Source: an uncultured Clostridia bacterium (GTDB taxonomy: Bacteria; Bacillota; Clostridia; Oscillospirales; Ruminococcaceae). Taken from it: a stretch of DNA of 9,750 bases. Positions 1-6,715 of this stretch are shown here, in pieces. Position numbers and translations under genes: made by a program. The stretch covers positions 1 through 9,750 of the forward strand of contig CAMOFU010000081.1 in NCBI GenBank assembly GCA_946613705.1, given 5' to 3'. Under the pieces are notes generated by a model. That model was not told the origin of the DNA and did not search any database. It saw nothing but the letters and a program-made list of their open reading frames with translations. Numbering within the stretch: the first letter of the stretch is position 1; each line of letters starts with the position of its first letter.

Positions 1-30
1 TTCGCTCTCCGTTGTCGGCGAGGGAATTGC

Positions 31-56
31 GCCGCCCGCGCTAGGGCTGCGGCGGC
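31..56. other. GC-rich inverted repeat upstream of thyX
   Basis: GCCGCC at 31-36 is the reverse complement of GGCGGC at 51-56, with a 14-nt loop. It ends 3 nt before the -35 element of the thyX promoter. Neither strand has a T-run after it, so it is not a convincing intrinsic terminator. The rest of bases 1-59 shows nothing else I can assign. It may be the 3' end of an upstream gene, but the window is too short to tell. Confidence 0.3.
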
Positions 57-59
57 AGG

Positions 60-88
60 TTGACTAAAGAAGAGAATTGTGTTATAAT
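60..88 (+). promoter_or_regulatory. sigma-A type promoter of the thyX operon
   Basis: TTGACT (60-65) and TATAAT (83-88) are separated by exactly 17 bp, and TGT at 80-82 adds an extended -10. Transcription should start near 95, giving a leader of about 28 nt that carries GGAGGG (111-116) six bases before the thyX ATG. The leader is too short for a riboswitch. No operator-like dyad is evident apart from the GC-rich inverted repeat just upstream. Confidence 0.85.
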
Positions 89-122
89 ATAGTGATGTGT
101 TGGATATTTCGGAGGGAATGCT

Positions 123-893
123 ATGAAAGTCACACTTATTTCGCATACGCCCGAGCCCGAGAAGGTGATAGCCACCGCTGCAAAGCTGTGCTATTCCTCG
201 AGCGATATCGGTTCGCTCTACGACGGGCTGACCGAGGATAAGGTGCAGGGCTTTATTGAGATGCTCGTGTCGATCGGGCATGAGAGCGTTATGGAGCACG
301 TTTCCTTCACCTTCGGTATAGAGGGAGTCTCCCGCGCCTGCACTCACCAGCTGGTGAGGCACCGCATAGCATCGTATTCGCAGAAGAGCCAGAGGTATGT
401 CAACGAGAACGGCTTTGAGTTCATAACCCCGCCCGAGATAGCGGCTGTGCCCGAAGCGAAAACGATCTTCGATGAGGAGATGCAGCGGCTCGCGGAATGC
501 TACGAGAGGCTTGCGGACGTGCTGTGCGAGAGCCATAAGCAGCGGCTTATCGCGGAGGGGCTCGATGAGAAGACCGCCGCTTCAAAGGCGCGCAAGCAGG
601 CGAACGAGGACGCAAGGTTCATCCTGCCCAATGCCTGCGAGACGAAGATAGTGGTCACGATGAATGTAAGGAGCCTGTTCAACTTCTTCAAGCACCGCTG
701 CTGCAACCGCGCACAGTGGGAGATAAGAGCGGTTGCGGACGAGATGCTGAGGCTGTGCTGTCAGGCAGCACCGATAGTGTTCAAAAACGCGGGACCCTCC
801 TGCGTGATGACGGGCAGATGTCCCGAGGGCAAGATGAGCTGCGGCAGAATGAAGGAAGTACAGGAAAAATACAAGGAGCTGAAAAATGGGTAA
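123..893 (+). CDS. thyX: Flavin-dependent thymidylate synthase ThyX
   Basis: Cytosolic FAD enzyme that methylates dUMP to dTMP using 5,10-methylene-THF and NADPH; unlike ThyA it releases THF rather than dihydrofolate. The 256-residue protein carries the ThyX signature as RHRIASYSQKSQRY (residues 79-92), the RHRxxSxxxxSxRY variant in which Ser86 replaces the more classical Asn. Further family blocks are EDARFILPN (162-170) and NRAQWEIR (195-202). The C-terminus holds three spaced cysteines (C227, C233, C240) in a GPSC/CPEG/SCGR context whose function I cannot state. The start is fixed by GGAGGG six bases upstream. It is first in the operon, directly behind the promoter, and overlaps the kinase gene by 8 nt. 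The link to a dTMP-using kinase and a folate enzyme supports the call. No thyA is visible in the window. Confidence 0.97.
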   Translation: MKVTLISHTPEPEKVIATAAKLCYSSSDIGSLYDGLTEDKVQGFIEMLVSIGHESVMEHVSFTFGIEGVSRACTHQLVRHRIASYSQKSQRYVNENGFEFITPPEIAAVPEAKTIFDEEMQRLAECYERLADVLCESHKQRLIAEGLDEKTAASKARKQANEDARFILPNACETKIVVTMNVRSLFNFFKHRCCNRAQWEIRAVADEMLRLCCQAAPIVFKNAGPSCVMTGRCPEGKMSCGRMKEVQEKYKELKNG

Positions 894-1551
894 GCTCATA
901 GTTCTCGAAGGACTGGACGGCAGCGGGAAGAGCACGCAGTTCGAGCGGCTCGACAGGCTGCTGACCGAAAAGGGAGTGCCGCACACCGCGATAAGCTTTC
1001 CCGATTACAGCCAGCCCTCCTCCGCACTCGTGAAGATGTATCTGGCGGGCGAGATCGGCAGCAGTCCCGACGATGTGAATGCCTATGCCGCTTCAAGCTT
1101 TTATGCGGTGGACAGGTATGCGAGCTTCAAGCGGTTCTGGGAGAAGGATTACAGCAGCGGCAGACTGATACTTGCGGCAAGGTATGTCTCCTCGAACTGC
1201 ATCTACCAGATGACCAAGCTGCCGCGTGAGCAGTGGGACGGGTATCTGGAATGGCTCGGGCATTACGAATACGAGCTGCTGGGACTTCCGCGTCCCGATG
1301 AGGTGGTGTTCCTCGATATGCCCGTTGAGATCTCGCAGAGACTGCTGAGCAGGCGTTATGACGGGGACGACGGCAGGAAGGATATCCACGAGGCGAATAT
1401 CGGCTTTCTTGCCAAGTGCCGCGGGACGGCGCTCTATTCCGCCGAAAGGCTGGGGTGGAGGATACTTGAATGCAGCAGCGGCGGTCAGCCGCGCGATGTG
1501 GACGATATAAGCGCTGAGCTTGCTGATATGCTCGGCTTTGATAAACTGTGA
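886..1551 (+). CDS. tmk: Thymidylate kinase-like protein (DR-motif Asp replaced)
   Basis: Predicted to phosphorylate dTMP to dTDP with ATP, the step after ThyX. The 221-residue protein has a P-loop, GLDGSGKST (residues 9-17). It resembles the clostridial Tmk branch, with FPDYSQPSS (38-46), YAVDRYASF (73-81; Arg77 is the likely dTMP-contacting Arg) and an Arg-containing LID-like stretch near 156-168 that includes KDIHE. The DR(Y/H) motif, normally Asp-Arg, reads AARYVSSN (97-104), so Ala98 sits where the Mg-coordinating Asp is expected. Activity may therefore be altered, or the substrate may differ. The ATG overlaps thyX by 8 nt, and AAGGAG (872-877) lies 8 nt upstream. It could be a diverged deoxynucleotide kinase with another Tmk elsewhere. 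Family membership is firm, exact activity less so. Confidence 0.85.
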   Translation: MGKLIVLEGLDGSGKSTQFERLDRLLTEKGVPHTAISFPDYSQPSSALVKMYLAGEIGSSPDDVNAYAASSFYAVDRYASFKRFWEKDYSSGRLILAARYVSSNCIYQMTKLPREQWDGYLEWLGHYEYELLGLPRPDEVVFLDMPVEISQRLLSRRYDGDDGRKDIHEANIGFLAKCRGTALYSAERLGWRILECSSGGQPRDVDDISAELADMLGFDKL

Positions 1552-1579
1552 AACGTGTGAGACAGAGAGGTGTTTTATT

Positions 1580-2122
1580 ATGGTATATGTGTTCCTTGCT
1601 GACGGCTTTGAGGAGACAGAGGCGCTTGCACCCGTTGATATCCTGAGAAGAGCGGGGGCAGAGGTGCTTACCGTGGGAGTTACGGGCAGGACCGTTACCT
1701 CGTCGCACAGGATACCCGTCACTGCGGATATCACGAAGGACGAGATAAAGCTTGACGACGAGCTGGAGCTTGTGATGCTCCCGGGGGGTATGCCCGGAGC
1801 GAATAATCTTGAAGCAGATGAGACTGTGCAGAGCGCGATAGATTTCTGCGCTGCGAATGACAGGTATGTGGCAGCTATCTGCGCCGCTCCGAAGATACTC
1901 GGCCACAAGGGTCTGCTCAGGGGCAGGAAAGCCACCTGCTTCCCCGGGTTCGAGGCAGATCTGGAGGGTGCCGAGCTGACGGGAGAGCTTGCTGTAACAG
2001 ACGGCAGGTTCATCACGGGCAAGGGCGCGGGCGCAGCGCTTGCGTTCGGGTTCGCGCTGGTCACGGCGCTGTTCGGTGAGGATAAGGCTGCAAAGGTCGC
2101 TGCCAATATGCAGTGCAGGTGA
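1580..2122 (+). CDS. DJ-1/PfpI (ThiJ-like) family protein
   Basis: A 180-residue protein of the DJ-1/YajL branch of the class I glutamine amidotransferase-like fold. The nucleophile elbow AAICAAP (98-104) places Cys101 where human DJ-1 has Cys106, and Glu14 in GFEETE aligns with DJ-1 Glu18, which tunes the Cys pKa. LPGGMPG (67-73) and the GKGAGAALAFGFALV stretch (147-161) are also typical. DJ-1's His126 position appears to be Phe121 here. Family members have been described as oxidative-stress sensors, chaperones or glyoxalase/deglycase enzymes, the last contested, so no reaction is assigned. ATG at 1580 is preferred over an in-frame upstream start at 1520 because GAGGTG (1567-1572) precedes it and the family N-terminus begins there. 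It follows the kinase by 28 nt, and its TGA shares one base with the next ATG. Confidence 0.92.
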   Translation: MVYVFLADGFEETEALAPVDILRRAGAEVLTVGVTGRTVTSSHRIPVTADITKDEIKLDDELELVMLPGGMPGANNLEADETVQSAIDFCAANDRYVAAICAAPKILGHKGLLRGRKATCFPGFEADLEGAELTGELAVTDGRFITGKGAGAALAFGFALVTALFGEDKAAKVAANMQCR

Positions 2123-2718
2123 TGGCTGCAAGCAGCAAGTCCGAGCTCAGGCGGGAGCTGAAGGCTGCCAGACTGAGTATGGACAGGCAGTCAAAAGCCG
2201 ACTGCGACGGACTGATAGCGCAGAGGTTCCTGCACAGCGAGCCGTATGAGAGGGCAGAGATCCTGCTCATATATGTGTCGGGCAGCATAGAGGTCGGCAC
2301 CGAGAGCATCATCGAAACGGCGCTTTCGGACGGGAAGGCTGTGTTCGCACCGCGGTGCATCTCGGGAACGAACGATATGGTGTTTTGCAGGATAAACGGC
2401 TTTGACGAGCTTGAAGAAGGATATCGGGGCATTCGTGAGCCGAAGGAACACTGCCCGCTCTACAGCGGCGGACAGGCTGTCTGTGTGGTGCCTGCGCTCG
2501 CCTATGACGGGCAGGGCTATCGGCTCGGCTTCGGCAAGGGCTTTTACGACAGGTTCCTGTCGGGCTTTTCGGGCATAACGGTCGGCATCTGCTATGAGCA
2601 GTGTCTGCTTGCCGATGTGTGCAGGGAAGCTCACGATGTTCCCGTTGATCGGATAATAACGGAAAAGAGAGAGATCATCACGAAATTGAATGAGAGGAAT
2701 GATCGCATAAATGGATGA
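2122..2718 (+). CDS. fau: 5-formyltetrahydrofolate cyclo-ligase
   Basis: ATP-dependent conversion of 5-formyl-THF to 5,10-methenyl-THF in the cytosol, rescuing the stored, inhibitory folate form. The 198-residue length is normal for the MTHFS/YgfA/YqgN family. The hallmark is GYRLGFGKGFYD (132-143), preceded by VPALAYDGQ (123-131) and followed by HDVPVDRIITE (171-181), all expected for the family. The N-terminal KSELRRELKAAR helix is also characteristic. A GTG at 2113 is in frame, but ATG at 2122 is preferred because it forms the TGATG junction with the DJ-1 stop, suggesting translational coupling. It overlaps mltG by 8 nt. The folate substrate links it to thyX in the same operon. Confidence 0.95.
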   Translation: MAASSKSELRRELKAARLSMDRQSKADCDGLIAQRFLHSEPYERAEILLIYVSGSIEVGTESIIETALSDGKAVFAPRCISGTNDMVFCRINGFDELEEGYRGIREPKEHCPLYSGGQAVCVVPALAYDGQGYRLGFGKGFYDRFLSGFSGITVGICYEQCLLADVCREAHDVPVDRIITEKREIITKLNERNDRING

Positions 2719-4408
2719 AAAGGATTTCAGCCTTGACAGTCGGGGCAGCGGTTCCACTTCAAATGACGAATTGAAGACCTTTGGCGAGGACGACGATATC
2801 TCGTTCGGCGCTCCCTCAAGGAATTCCCGCAGGTCTTTCCCTGCGGACGAGACCTCTGAAGAGCCCGCTGCGGCTGAGGATACAGAGGACTATGAGCAGG
2901 CGGAAGATGAGCCCGCAGAGGAGGATATCGGCCCTGCCGACGGCGGCGTGCAGACTGACGATGCCGAGGAGGAAAGCGCTCCCGCTGAGGAGGAGTATGC
3001 GCAGGACGGTGCCTATGCCGATACCGATACCGATACATATACCGAGGAGGGATATGAGGAGGACGGCGCGGAAGCTGCCGATGAGTCCGCCGATGAGATC
3101 ACCGACGAGGCGGAGTATGAGGATAACGGAGCCGAGCCTGCCGAGGAAAATGCTGAGGCAGAGGTGACCGAGCTTTCGGAGTATGCTCAGAATGAGCAGC
3201 TTGCTGCGGAAGAGGAAGCAGACCTTGTGCTTGCTCCCAGCTCGACAAACGGCGTTACCGATTTCAGCGAGGATATGCCCCGCCCGCGTCAGGTGCGCAG
3301 AAGCTCGGGTGCGGCAGGAAGCGCCAAAAACAAAAAGAAGAAGAAAAAGAAAAAGCGTTCGCGGGTGAACAACTCGATCTTCGGGGCGCTGATATTGGTA
3401 ACGGTGATACTTACAGTGTCGCTCGTCGTGGCTATCACGGGCATCAAGATCGGCATGGAGTATCTCGGCGTGGGCAAGAGCGAGGACGATATCACCTTCA
3501 ATATCCCCGAGAACGCGACTGCCGACGATATCTGCGAGATGCTGATAAGCAACAACATAATCGAAAACAGAACGCTGTTCAAGATCGCTATGAAGCTGCA
3601 GCATTCACCGACGCTCTTCCCCGGGGACGTTACGCTGCACCCCTCGATGGGCTATTCGACGATCATCGAAACGCTCAGCACTCAGCGCGATATCCGCAAG
3701 ACCGTGACGATAACCTTCAAGGAGGGTATTACTCTGCTCGAAGCCGCGAATATGCTGGAGGAGCAGAAGGTCTGCACCGCGCAGGACTTCCTGTTCGAGT
3801 TCAACAAGGATCAGGGCTTCTCGTTCGAGAGCATGATCGACGAATCGGCTGATACCTTCTATAAAATGGAGGGCTTCTTCTTCCCCGATACCTACGAGTT
3901 CTATGTGAACGACTCGGGCTACAACGTAACGAGAACGATCAAATCCAACTTCGCCTCCAAGTTCACCGACCAGATGATGAAGACTATGGAGAAGAACAAG
4001 ATGACCCTTTCGGAGCTTATGACGCTTGCTTCGATCGTTCAGTGGGAGGCTAATTCGGCGGGTGATATGCCCAAGGTGGCATCTGTATTCATCAACCGTC
4101 TTGCCGACCCCGATACCTTCCCGAAGCTGCAATCCGACGCTACGGGCAATTACCTGAAAAAGGTAGTAAACGTAGTCGGCGATACCGCAAGCAAGGAGCA
4201 CTATGCAGACCTTTACGACACCTATGTATGCTCGGGTCTGCCTGCGGGACCTGTCTGCAACCCCGGGCTCGATGCGATAATGGCAGTGCTCGAACCCGAG
4301 AAGACAGAGTATTACTACTTCTGCAACAACCTCAAGACGGGCAAGAGCTTCTTCGCCAAGACGCTTGAGGAGCACGAGAAGAACCTTGTCAAGGCGGGGC
4401 TTGCCTGA
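2711..4408 (+). CDS. mltG: Endolytic transglycosylase MltG (YceG-like) with long acidic cytoplasmic region
   Basis: Membrane-anchored lytic transglycosylase that cuts nascent glycan strands and sets chain length. The 565 residues fall into an N-terminal cytoplasmic part (1-221), one membrane helix (about 222-244), a LysM-like subdomain (about 258-330) and the YceG catalytic domain (about 331-565). The family blocks are EGFFFPDTYEF (387-397), LASIVQWEA (439-447), VASVFINRL (456-464), LQSDAT (473-478) and GLPAGPVCNPG (509-519). Glu446 aligns with the catalytic Glu218 of E. coli MltG. The cytoplasmic part is unusual: residues 42-190 have no Lys, Arg or His and are very rich in Asp/Glu, then a basic block with eight consecutive lysines (208-215) precedes the helix. 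Long cytoplasmic extensions are known in Gram-positive MltG, for example in Streptococcus pneumoniae. The start overlaps fau by 8 nt, with an AGAGGA site about 12 nt upstream. Confidence 0.95.
   Translation: MDEKDFSLDSRGSGSTSNDELKTFGEDDDISFGAPSRNSRRSFPADETSEEPAAAEDTEDYEQAEDEPAEEDIGPADGGVQTDDAEEESAPAEEEYAQDGAYADTDTDTYTEEGYEEDGAEAADESADEITDEAEYEDNGAEPAEENAEAEVTELSEYAQNEQLAAEEEADLVLAPSSTNGVTDFSEDMPRPRQVRRSSGAAGSAKNKKKKKKKKRSRVNNSIFGALILVTVILTVSLVVAITGIKIGMEYLGVGKSEDDITFNIPENATADDICEMLISNNIIENRTLFKIAMKLQHSPTLFPGDVTLHPSMGYSTIIETLSTQRDIRKTVTITFKEGITLLEAANMLEEQKVCTAQDFLFEFNKDQGFSFESMIDESADTFYKMEGFFFPDTYEFYVNDSGYNVTRTIKSNFASKFTDQMMKTMEKNKMTLSELMTLASIVQWEANSAGDMPKVASVFINRLADPDTFPKLQSDATGNYLKKVVNVVGDTASKEHYADLYDTYVCSGLPAGPVCNPGLDAIMAVLEPEKTEYYYFCNNLKTGKSFFAKTLEEHEKNLVKAGLA
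3020..3036 (+). repeat. GATACC hexanucleotide repeat inside mltG
   Basis: Nearly three copies of the in-frame hexamer GATACC encode the Asp-Thr run at residues 104-109 of MltG. It lies in the low-complexity acidic region. Changes in copy number would keep the frame and alter only the length of this linker. Confidence 0.6.
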
Positions 4409-5652
4409 TGGATAAAGAGATCAATAAGTCAGAGAGGAATATGCTCGAGGTGCTGTCACCTGTCGGGGATATGGAACGGCTGCACGCGGCACTGGACTAC
4501 GGTGCCGATGCGGTCTACCTCGGCGGCACACTGTTCGGCATGAGGGCGCAGTCTGCCAAATTCGATGCCGAAAGCCTGAAAGCCGCCGCTGACGAGGTGC
4601 ATTCCCGCGGCAGGAGGATATACCTCACCTGCAACACTCTGCCGCGAAACAGCGAGCTGCCGCTGCTCGGGGGCTTCATAAAGGACGCCTGCGCTGCGGG
4701 GGTAGATGCGCTGATAACTACCGATATCGGCGTGTTCATGATGATAAAAAAAATCGCGCCCGATATGGAGATACACGTCTCCACTCAGGCGGGGATAGTG
4801 AATTATGAGTCGGCAAGACAGTTCTATGATATGGGCGCAAAGCGTGTTGTGCTGGCAAGAGAGCTCTCGCTTGACGAGATCGCGGAGATAAGGGCAAAGA
4901 CACCGAAGGAGCTCGAGATAGAGGTGTTCGTACACGGCGCGATGTGTATGAGCTTCTCGGGGCGCTGCCTGATCTCGCAGTACCTTGTTGACCGTGATGC
5001 CAACCGCGGACAGTGCGCTCAGCCCTGCCGCTGGAACTATGCGCTCATGGAGGAAAAGCGCCCGGGGGAGTATTACCCGATCTTCGAGGACGGGCAGGGG
5101 AGCTATATCCTCAATGCCAAGGACCTTTGCATGATCGAGCATCTCGACAAGGTCGCACAGGCGGGAGTCAACAGCTTCAAGATCGAGGGCAGGGCGAAAT
5201 CGACCTATTATGTTTCGGTGATAACCAATGCCTACAGGCTGGCGATGGACGCTTACAAGGCAGACCCCGCGCATTACCGTCTGCCCGACTGGGTGCGGGA
5301 CGAGGTGTTCAAGGTAAGCCACCGACCGTACTGCACGGGCTTTTTCTTCGGTCACCCGAGGGACTGCCAGTATTATCCCGACAGCGGCTATATCCGCGAT
5401 TACGACGTTGCGGCGATAGTCACCCGCTGCGAGGGCGGCAGGATATATGCGTCGCAGAGAAACAAGTTCCTGCGCGGAGATGAGCTTGAAGCGCTTGTTG
5501 CAGGCAGAGAGCCCATCGTGTTCCGAGCCGACGAGCTGTTTGACGAGAACGGCGAGCCGACCGACATGGCAAACCGTGCAACGATGGATCTTTCGATCAC
5601 ATCGGAGCTCGAGCTTCCGCCGAACACGATGCTGCGCATTCGGAAGAAATGA
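4408..5652 (+). CDS. trhP: U32 family protein, probable tRNA 5-hydroxyuridine synthesis protein TrhP
   Basis: The 414-residue protein matches the U32 signature exactly: Glu172, Phe174, Gly177, Cys180, Gly185, Cys187 and Ser190 in the order E-x-F-x2-G-[SA]-[LIVM]-C-x4-G-x-C-x-[LIVM]-S. NRGQCAQPCR (199-208) follows. Cys180, Cys187, Cys203 and Cys207 are candidate Fe-S ligands. The N-terminus (LSPVGD, then YGADAVYLGG) is typical. U32 proteins were long called peptidases, but E. coli YegQ/TrhP and B. subtilis YrrN/YrrO act in forming 5-hydroxyuridine at tRNA wobble position 34. The length and the position directly after mltG, as in the Bacillus yrrL-yrrM-yrrN-yrrO cluster, favour TrhP over the RlhA (23S rRNA) branch. 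ATG at 4408 couples to the mltG stop (TGATG). ATG at 4441, three nt behind AGAGAGG, is an alternative that would remove 11 residues. Confidence 0.88.
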   Translation: MDKEINKSERNMLEVLSPVGDMERLHAALDYGADAVYLGGTLFGMRAQSAKFDAESLKAAADEVHSRGRRIYLTCNTLPRNSELPLLGGFIKDACAAGVDALITTDIGVFMMIKKIAPDMEIHVSTQAGIVNYESARQFYDMGAKRVVLARELSLDEIAEIRAKTPKELEIEVFVHGAMCMSFSGRCLISQYLVDRDANRGQCAQPCRWNYALMEEKRPGEYYPIFEDGQGSYILNAKDLCMIEHLDKVAQAGVNSFKIEGRAKSTYYVSVITNAYRLAMDAYKADPAHYRLPDWVRDEVFKVSHRPYCTGFFFGHPRDCQYYPDSGYIRDYDVAAIVTRCEGGRIYASQRNKFLRGDELEALVAGREPIVFRADELFDENGEPTDMANRATMDLSITSELELPPNTMLRIRKK

Positions 5653-5677
5653 TGCCGTGATAGGGAAACGATCAATA

Positions 5678-5714
5678 AAGGCGAAGAGCAGTCACTCTTC
5701 GCCTTCTTTTTTTT
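5678..5714 (+). terminator. Rho-independent terminator of the thyX-trhP operon
   Basis: GGCGAAGAG (5680-5688) pairs perfectly with CTCTTCGCC (5695-5703) around the 6-nt loop CAGTCA. Two A-T pairs extend the stem to 11 bp. C and then eight T follow (5707-5714), with more T-rich sequence after. It lies 25 nt past the trhP stop. On the opposite strand the same hairpin sits at the end of the recombinase gene and is followed by TTTATT, so it may also work, more weakly, in that direction. The recombinase stop codon (5692-5694) lies in the loop. Confidence 0.93.
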
Positions 5715-6708
5715 CTTTGTCCTTTTCTTTTTTCGGTGCGCGTTTGGCAAGCGGATTGGCATTTGCTGCCTCGCGCAGATTATCGTTCGAGAGGTGGGTG
5801 TATATCTCGGTCGTGCCGACGCTCTTGTGACCGAGCTGCTCCTTCAGCACCAGCGTGTCCACACCCCCGTACTGATACATCAGTGTAGCCGCCGTGTGCC
5901 GCAGCTTGTGGGTCGTGATGCCCAGATTTGCAAGCCCCGCACGCTGAAGGGATTCCTCCACGATCTGCTGAACACGGCGCTTGTTTATCCTCGTCTTGTT
6001 CGCAGAGAGAAAGATCGCGTTCTTGTCCTTGGCTGTCTCGTTGGGGCGGTGGTTTTCGATGTAGTCGTCCAGCGCTTCGATGCAGCTCTCGTTGAGGTAG
6101 ATCACCCGTTCCTTGCTGCCCTTTCCGAACAGCCGCAGCGTTTGGTTCTCTCGGCTGTAGTCGGCAAAATTCAGCGCCACGAGCTCACTCAGCCGCATCC
6201 CGCAGTTCAGAAACAGCAGTATGATGCAGTAGTCGCGCGACTTGTTCTTCGAGTCGATGCTGTCGAGCAGACGGTTGCTGTCCTCCAGCGAGAGGAACTT
6301 GGGCAGCTTGTTTTTCACGCTCGGCAGCTCCAGATCGACCATGGGATCCTCAGCGATCAGCTTCGCGCGTTTGTGCAGATAGATGTAGAACTGTTTCAGC
6401 GCCGAGCATTTCCGCGCACGGGTGGCGGTCTCGTTGCCCCGCTTGTCCTTCAGGAACCGCAGGTAGACGTGCGCATCGTTGAGCGTGAAGCTTTCTATAT
6501 ATTCGATCGGCACGTCCGCGATACCGATATCTCCCCAGTCGGTGCCGTCGGGCACATCGCGGTGCTTGAGCTTGAGGTATCTCAGAAACGACCGTATATC
6601 AAGGTAATAAGCCTCCTCGGTGCGGTCGGCGCGGTTGCGGATTATCCGCATATTCGTCAGAAAATCCTCCAGATAATAGGGGCAGTCGTCATAATATTCC
6701 TGTTTCAA
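5692..6708 (-). CDS. Tyrosine recombinase/integrase, XerC/XerD-like
   Basis: Cuts and rejoins DNA through a 3'-phosphotyrosine intermediate. All six catalytic residues are visible (numbered from the TTG start): Arg172 in GMRLSEL, Lys196 in FGKGSKERV, His267 and Arg270 in THKLRH, His294 in LGH and Tyr303 in EIYTH; the spacings match E. coli XerD. The N-terminal SAM-like core-binding domain spans about residues 8-115. At 338 residues it exceeds XerC/D (about 300), owing to an extra stretch near 50-75 and a charged tail, K326-E338. TTG at 6708 is preferred over ATG at 6744 because AAAGGAG (6716-6722) lies 7 nt before the TTG, whereas the ATG lies inside the upstream gene's terminator hairpin and has no ribosome site. 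No dif-like site, attachment site or mobile-element cargo is visible, so chromosome-dimer resolution or an orphan integrase are both possible. Confidence 0.9.
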   Translation of the reverse strand: MKQEYYDDCPYYLEDFLTNMRIIRNRADRTEEAYYLDIRSFLRYLKLKHRDVPDGTDWGDIGIADVPIEYIESFTLNDAHVYLRFLKDKRGNETATRARKCSALKQFYIYLHKRAKLIAEDPMVDLELPSVKNKLPKFLSLEDSNRLLDSIDSKNKSRDYCIILLFLNCGMRLSELVALNFADYSRENQTLRLFGKGSKERVIYLNESCIEALDDYIENHRPNETAKDKNAIFLSANKTRINKRRVQQIVEESLQRAGLANLGITTHKLRHTAATLMYQYGGVDTLVLKEQLGHKSVGTTEIYTHLSNDNLREAANANPLAKRAPKKEKDKEKKEGEE

Positions 6709-6715
6709 GGCATTG

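Noticed and set aside
2..67. Possible C-terminal end of an upstream CDS (frame 2, stop TAA at 65-67)
   Set aside because: Only 21 codons are available, frame 1 is also open to 63, and the stop would lie in the thyX promoter. Nothing distinguishes it from chance.
118..126. ATG-CTA-TGA minimal frame overlapping the thyX start
   Set aside because: Its ATG is only one base from GGAGGG, too close for initiation. The thyX ATG at 123 has normal spacing. Probably chance.
1520..1579. Upstream in-frame start for the DJ-1 gene
   Set aside because: It would overlap the kinase gene and add 20 residues unlike the family N-terminus. The ATG at 1580 has a proper ribosome site and starts at the family's first strand.
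1093..2131. Two long overlapping open frames on the - strand (about 335 residues each)
   Set aside because: They are antisense shadows of the kinase and DJ-1 genes, in two different frames at once, with no ribosome site or recognisable domain.
3326..3355. A-rich lysine-codon tract in mltG as a frameshift (slippage) site
   Set aside because: The longest uninterrupted A-run is five, short for transcriptional slippage, and the reading frame continues normally into a conserved domain. No alternative product in the shifted frames looks real.
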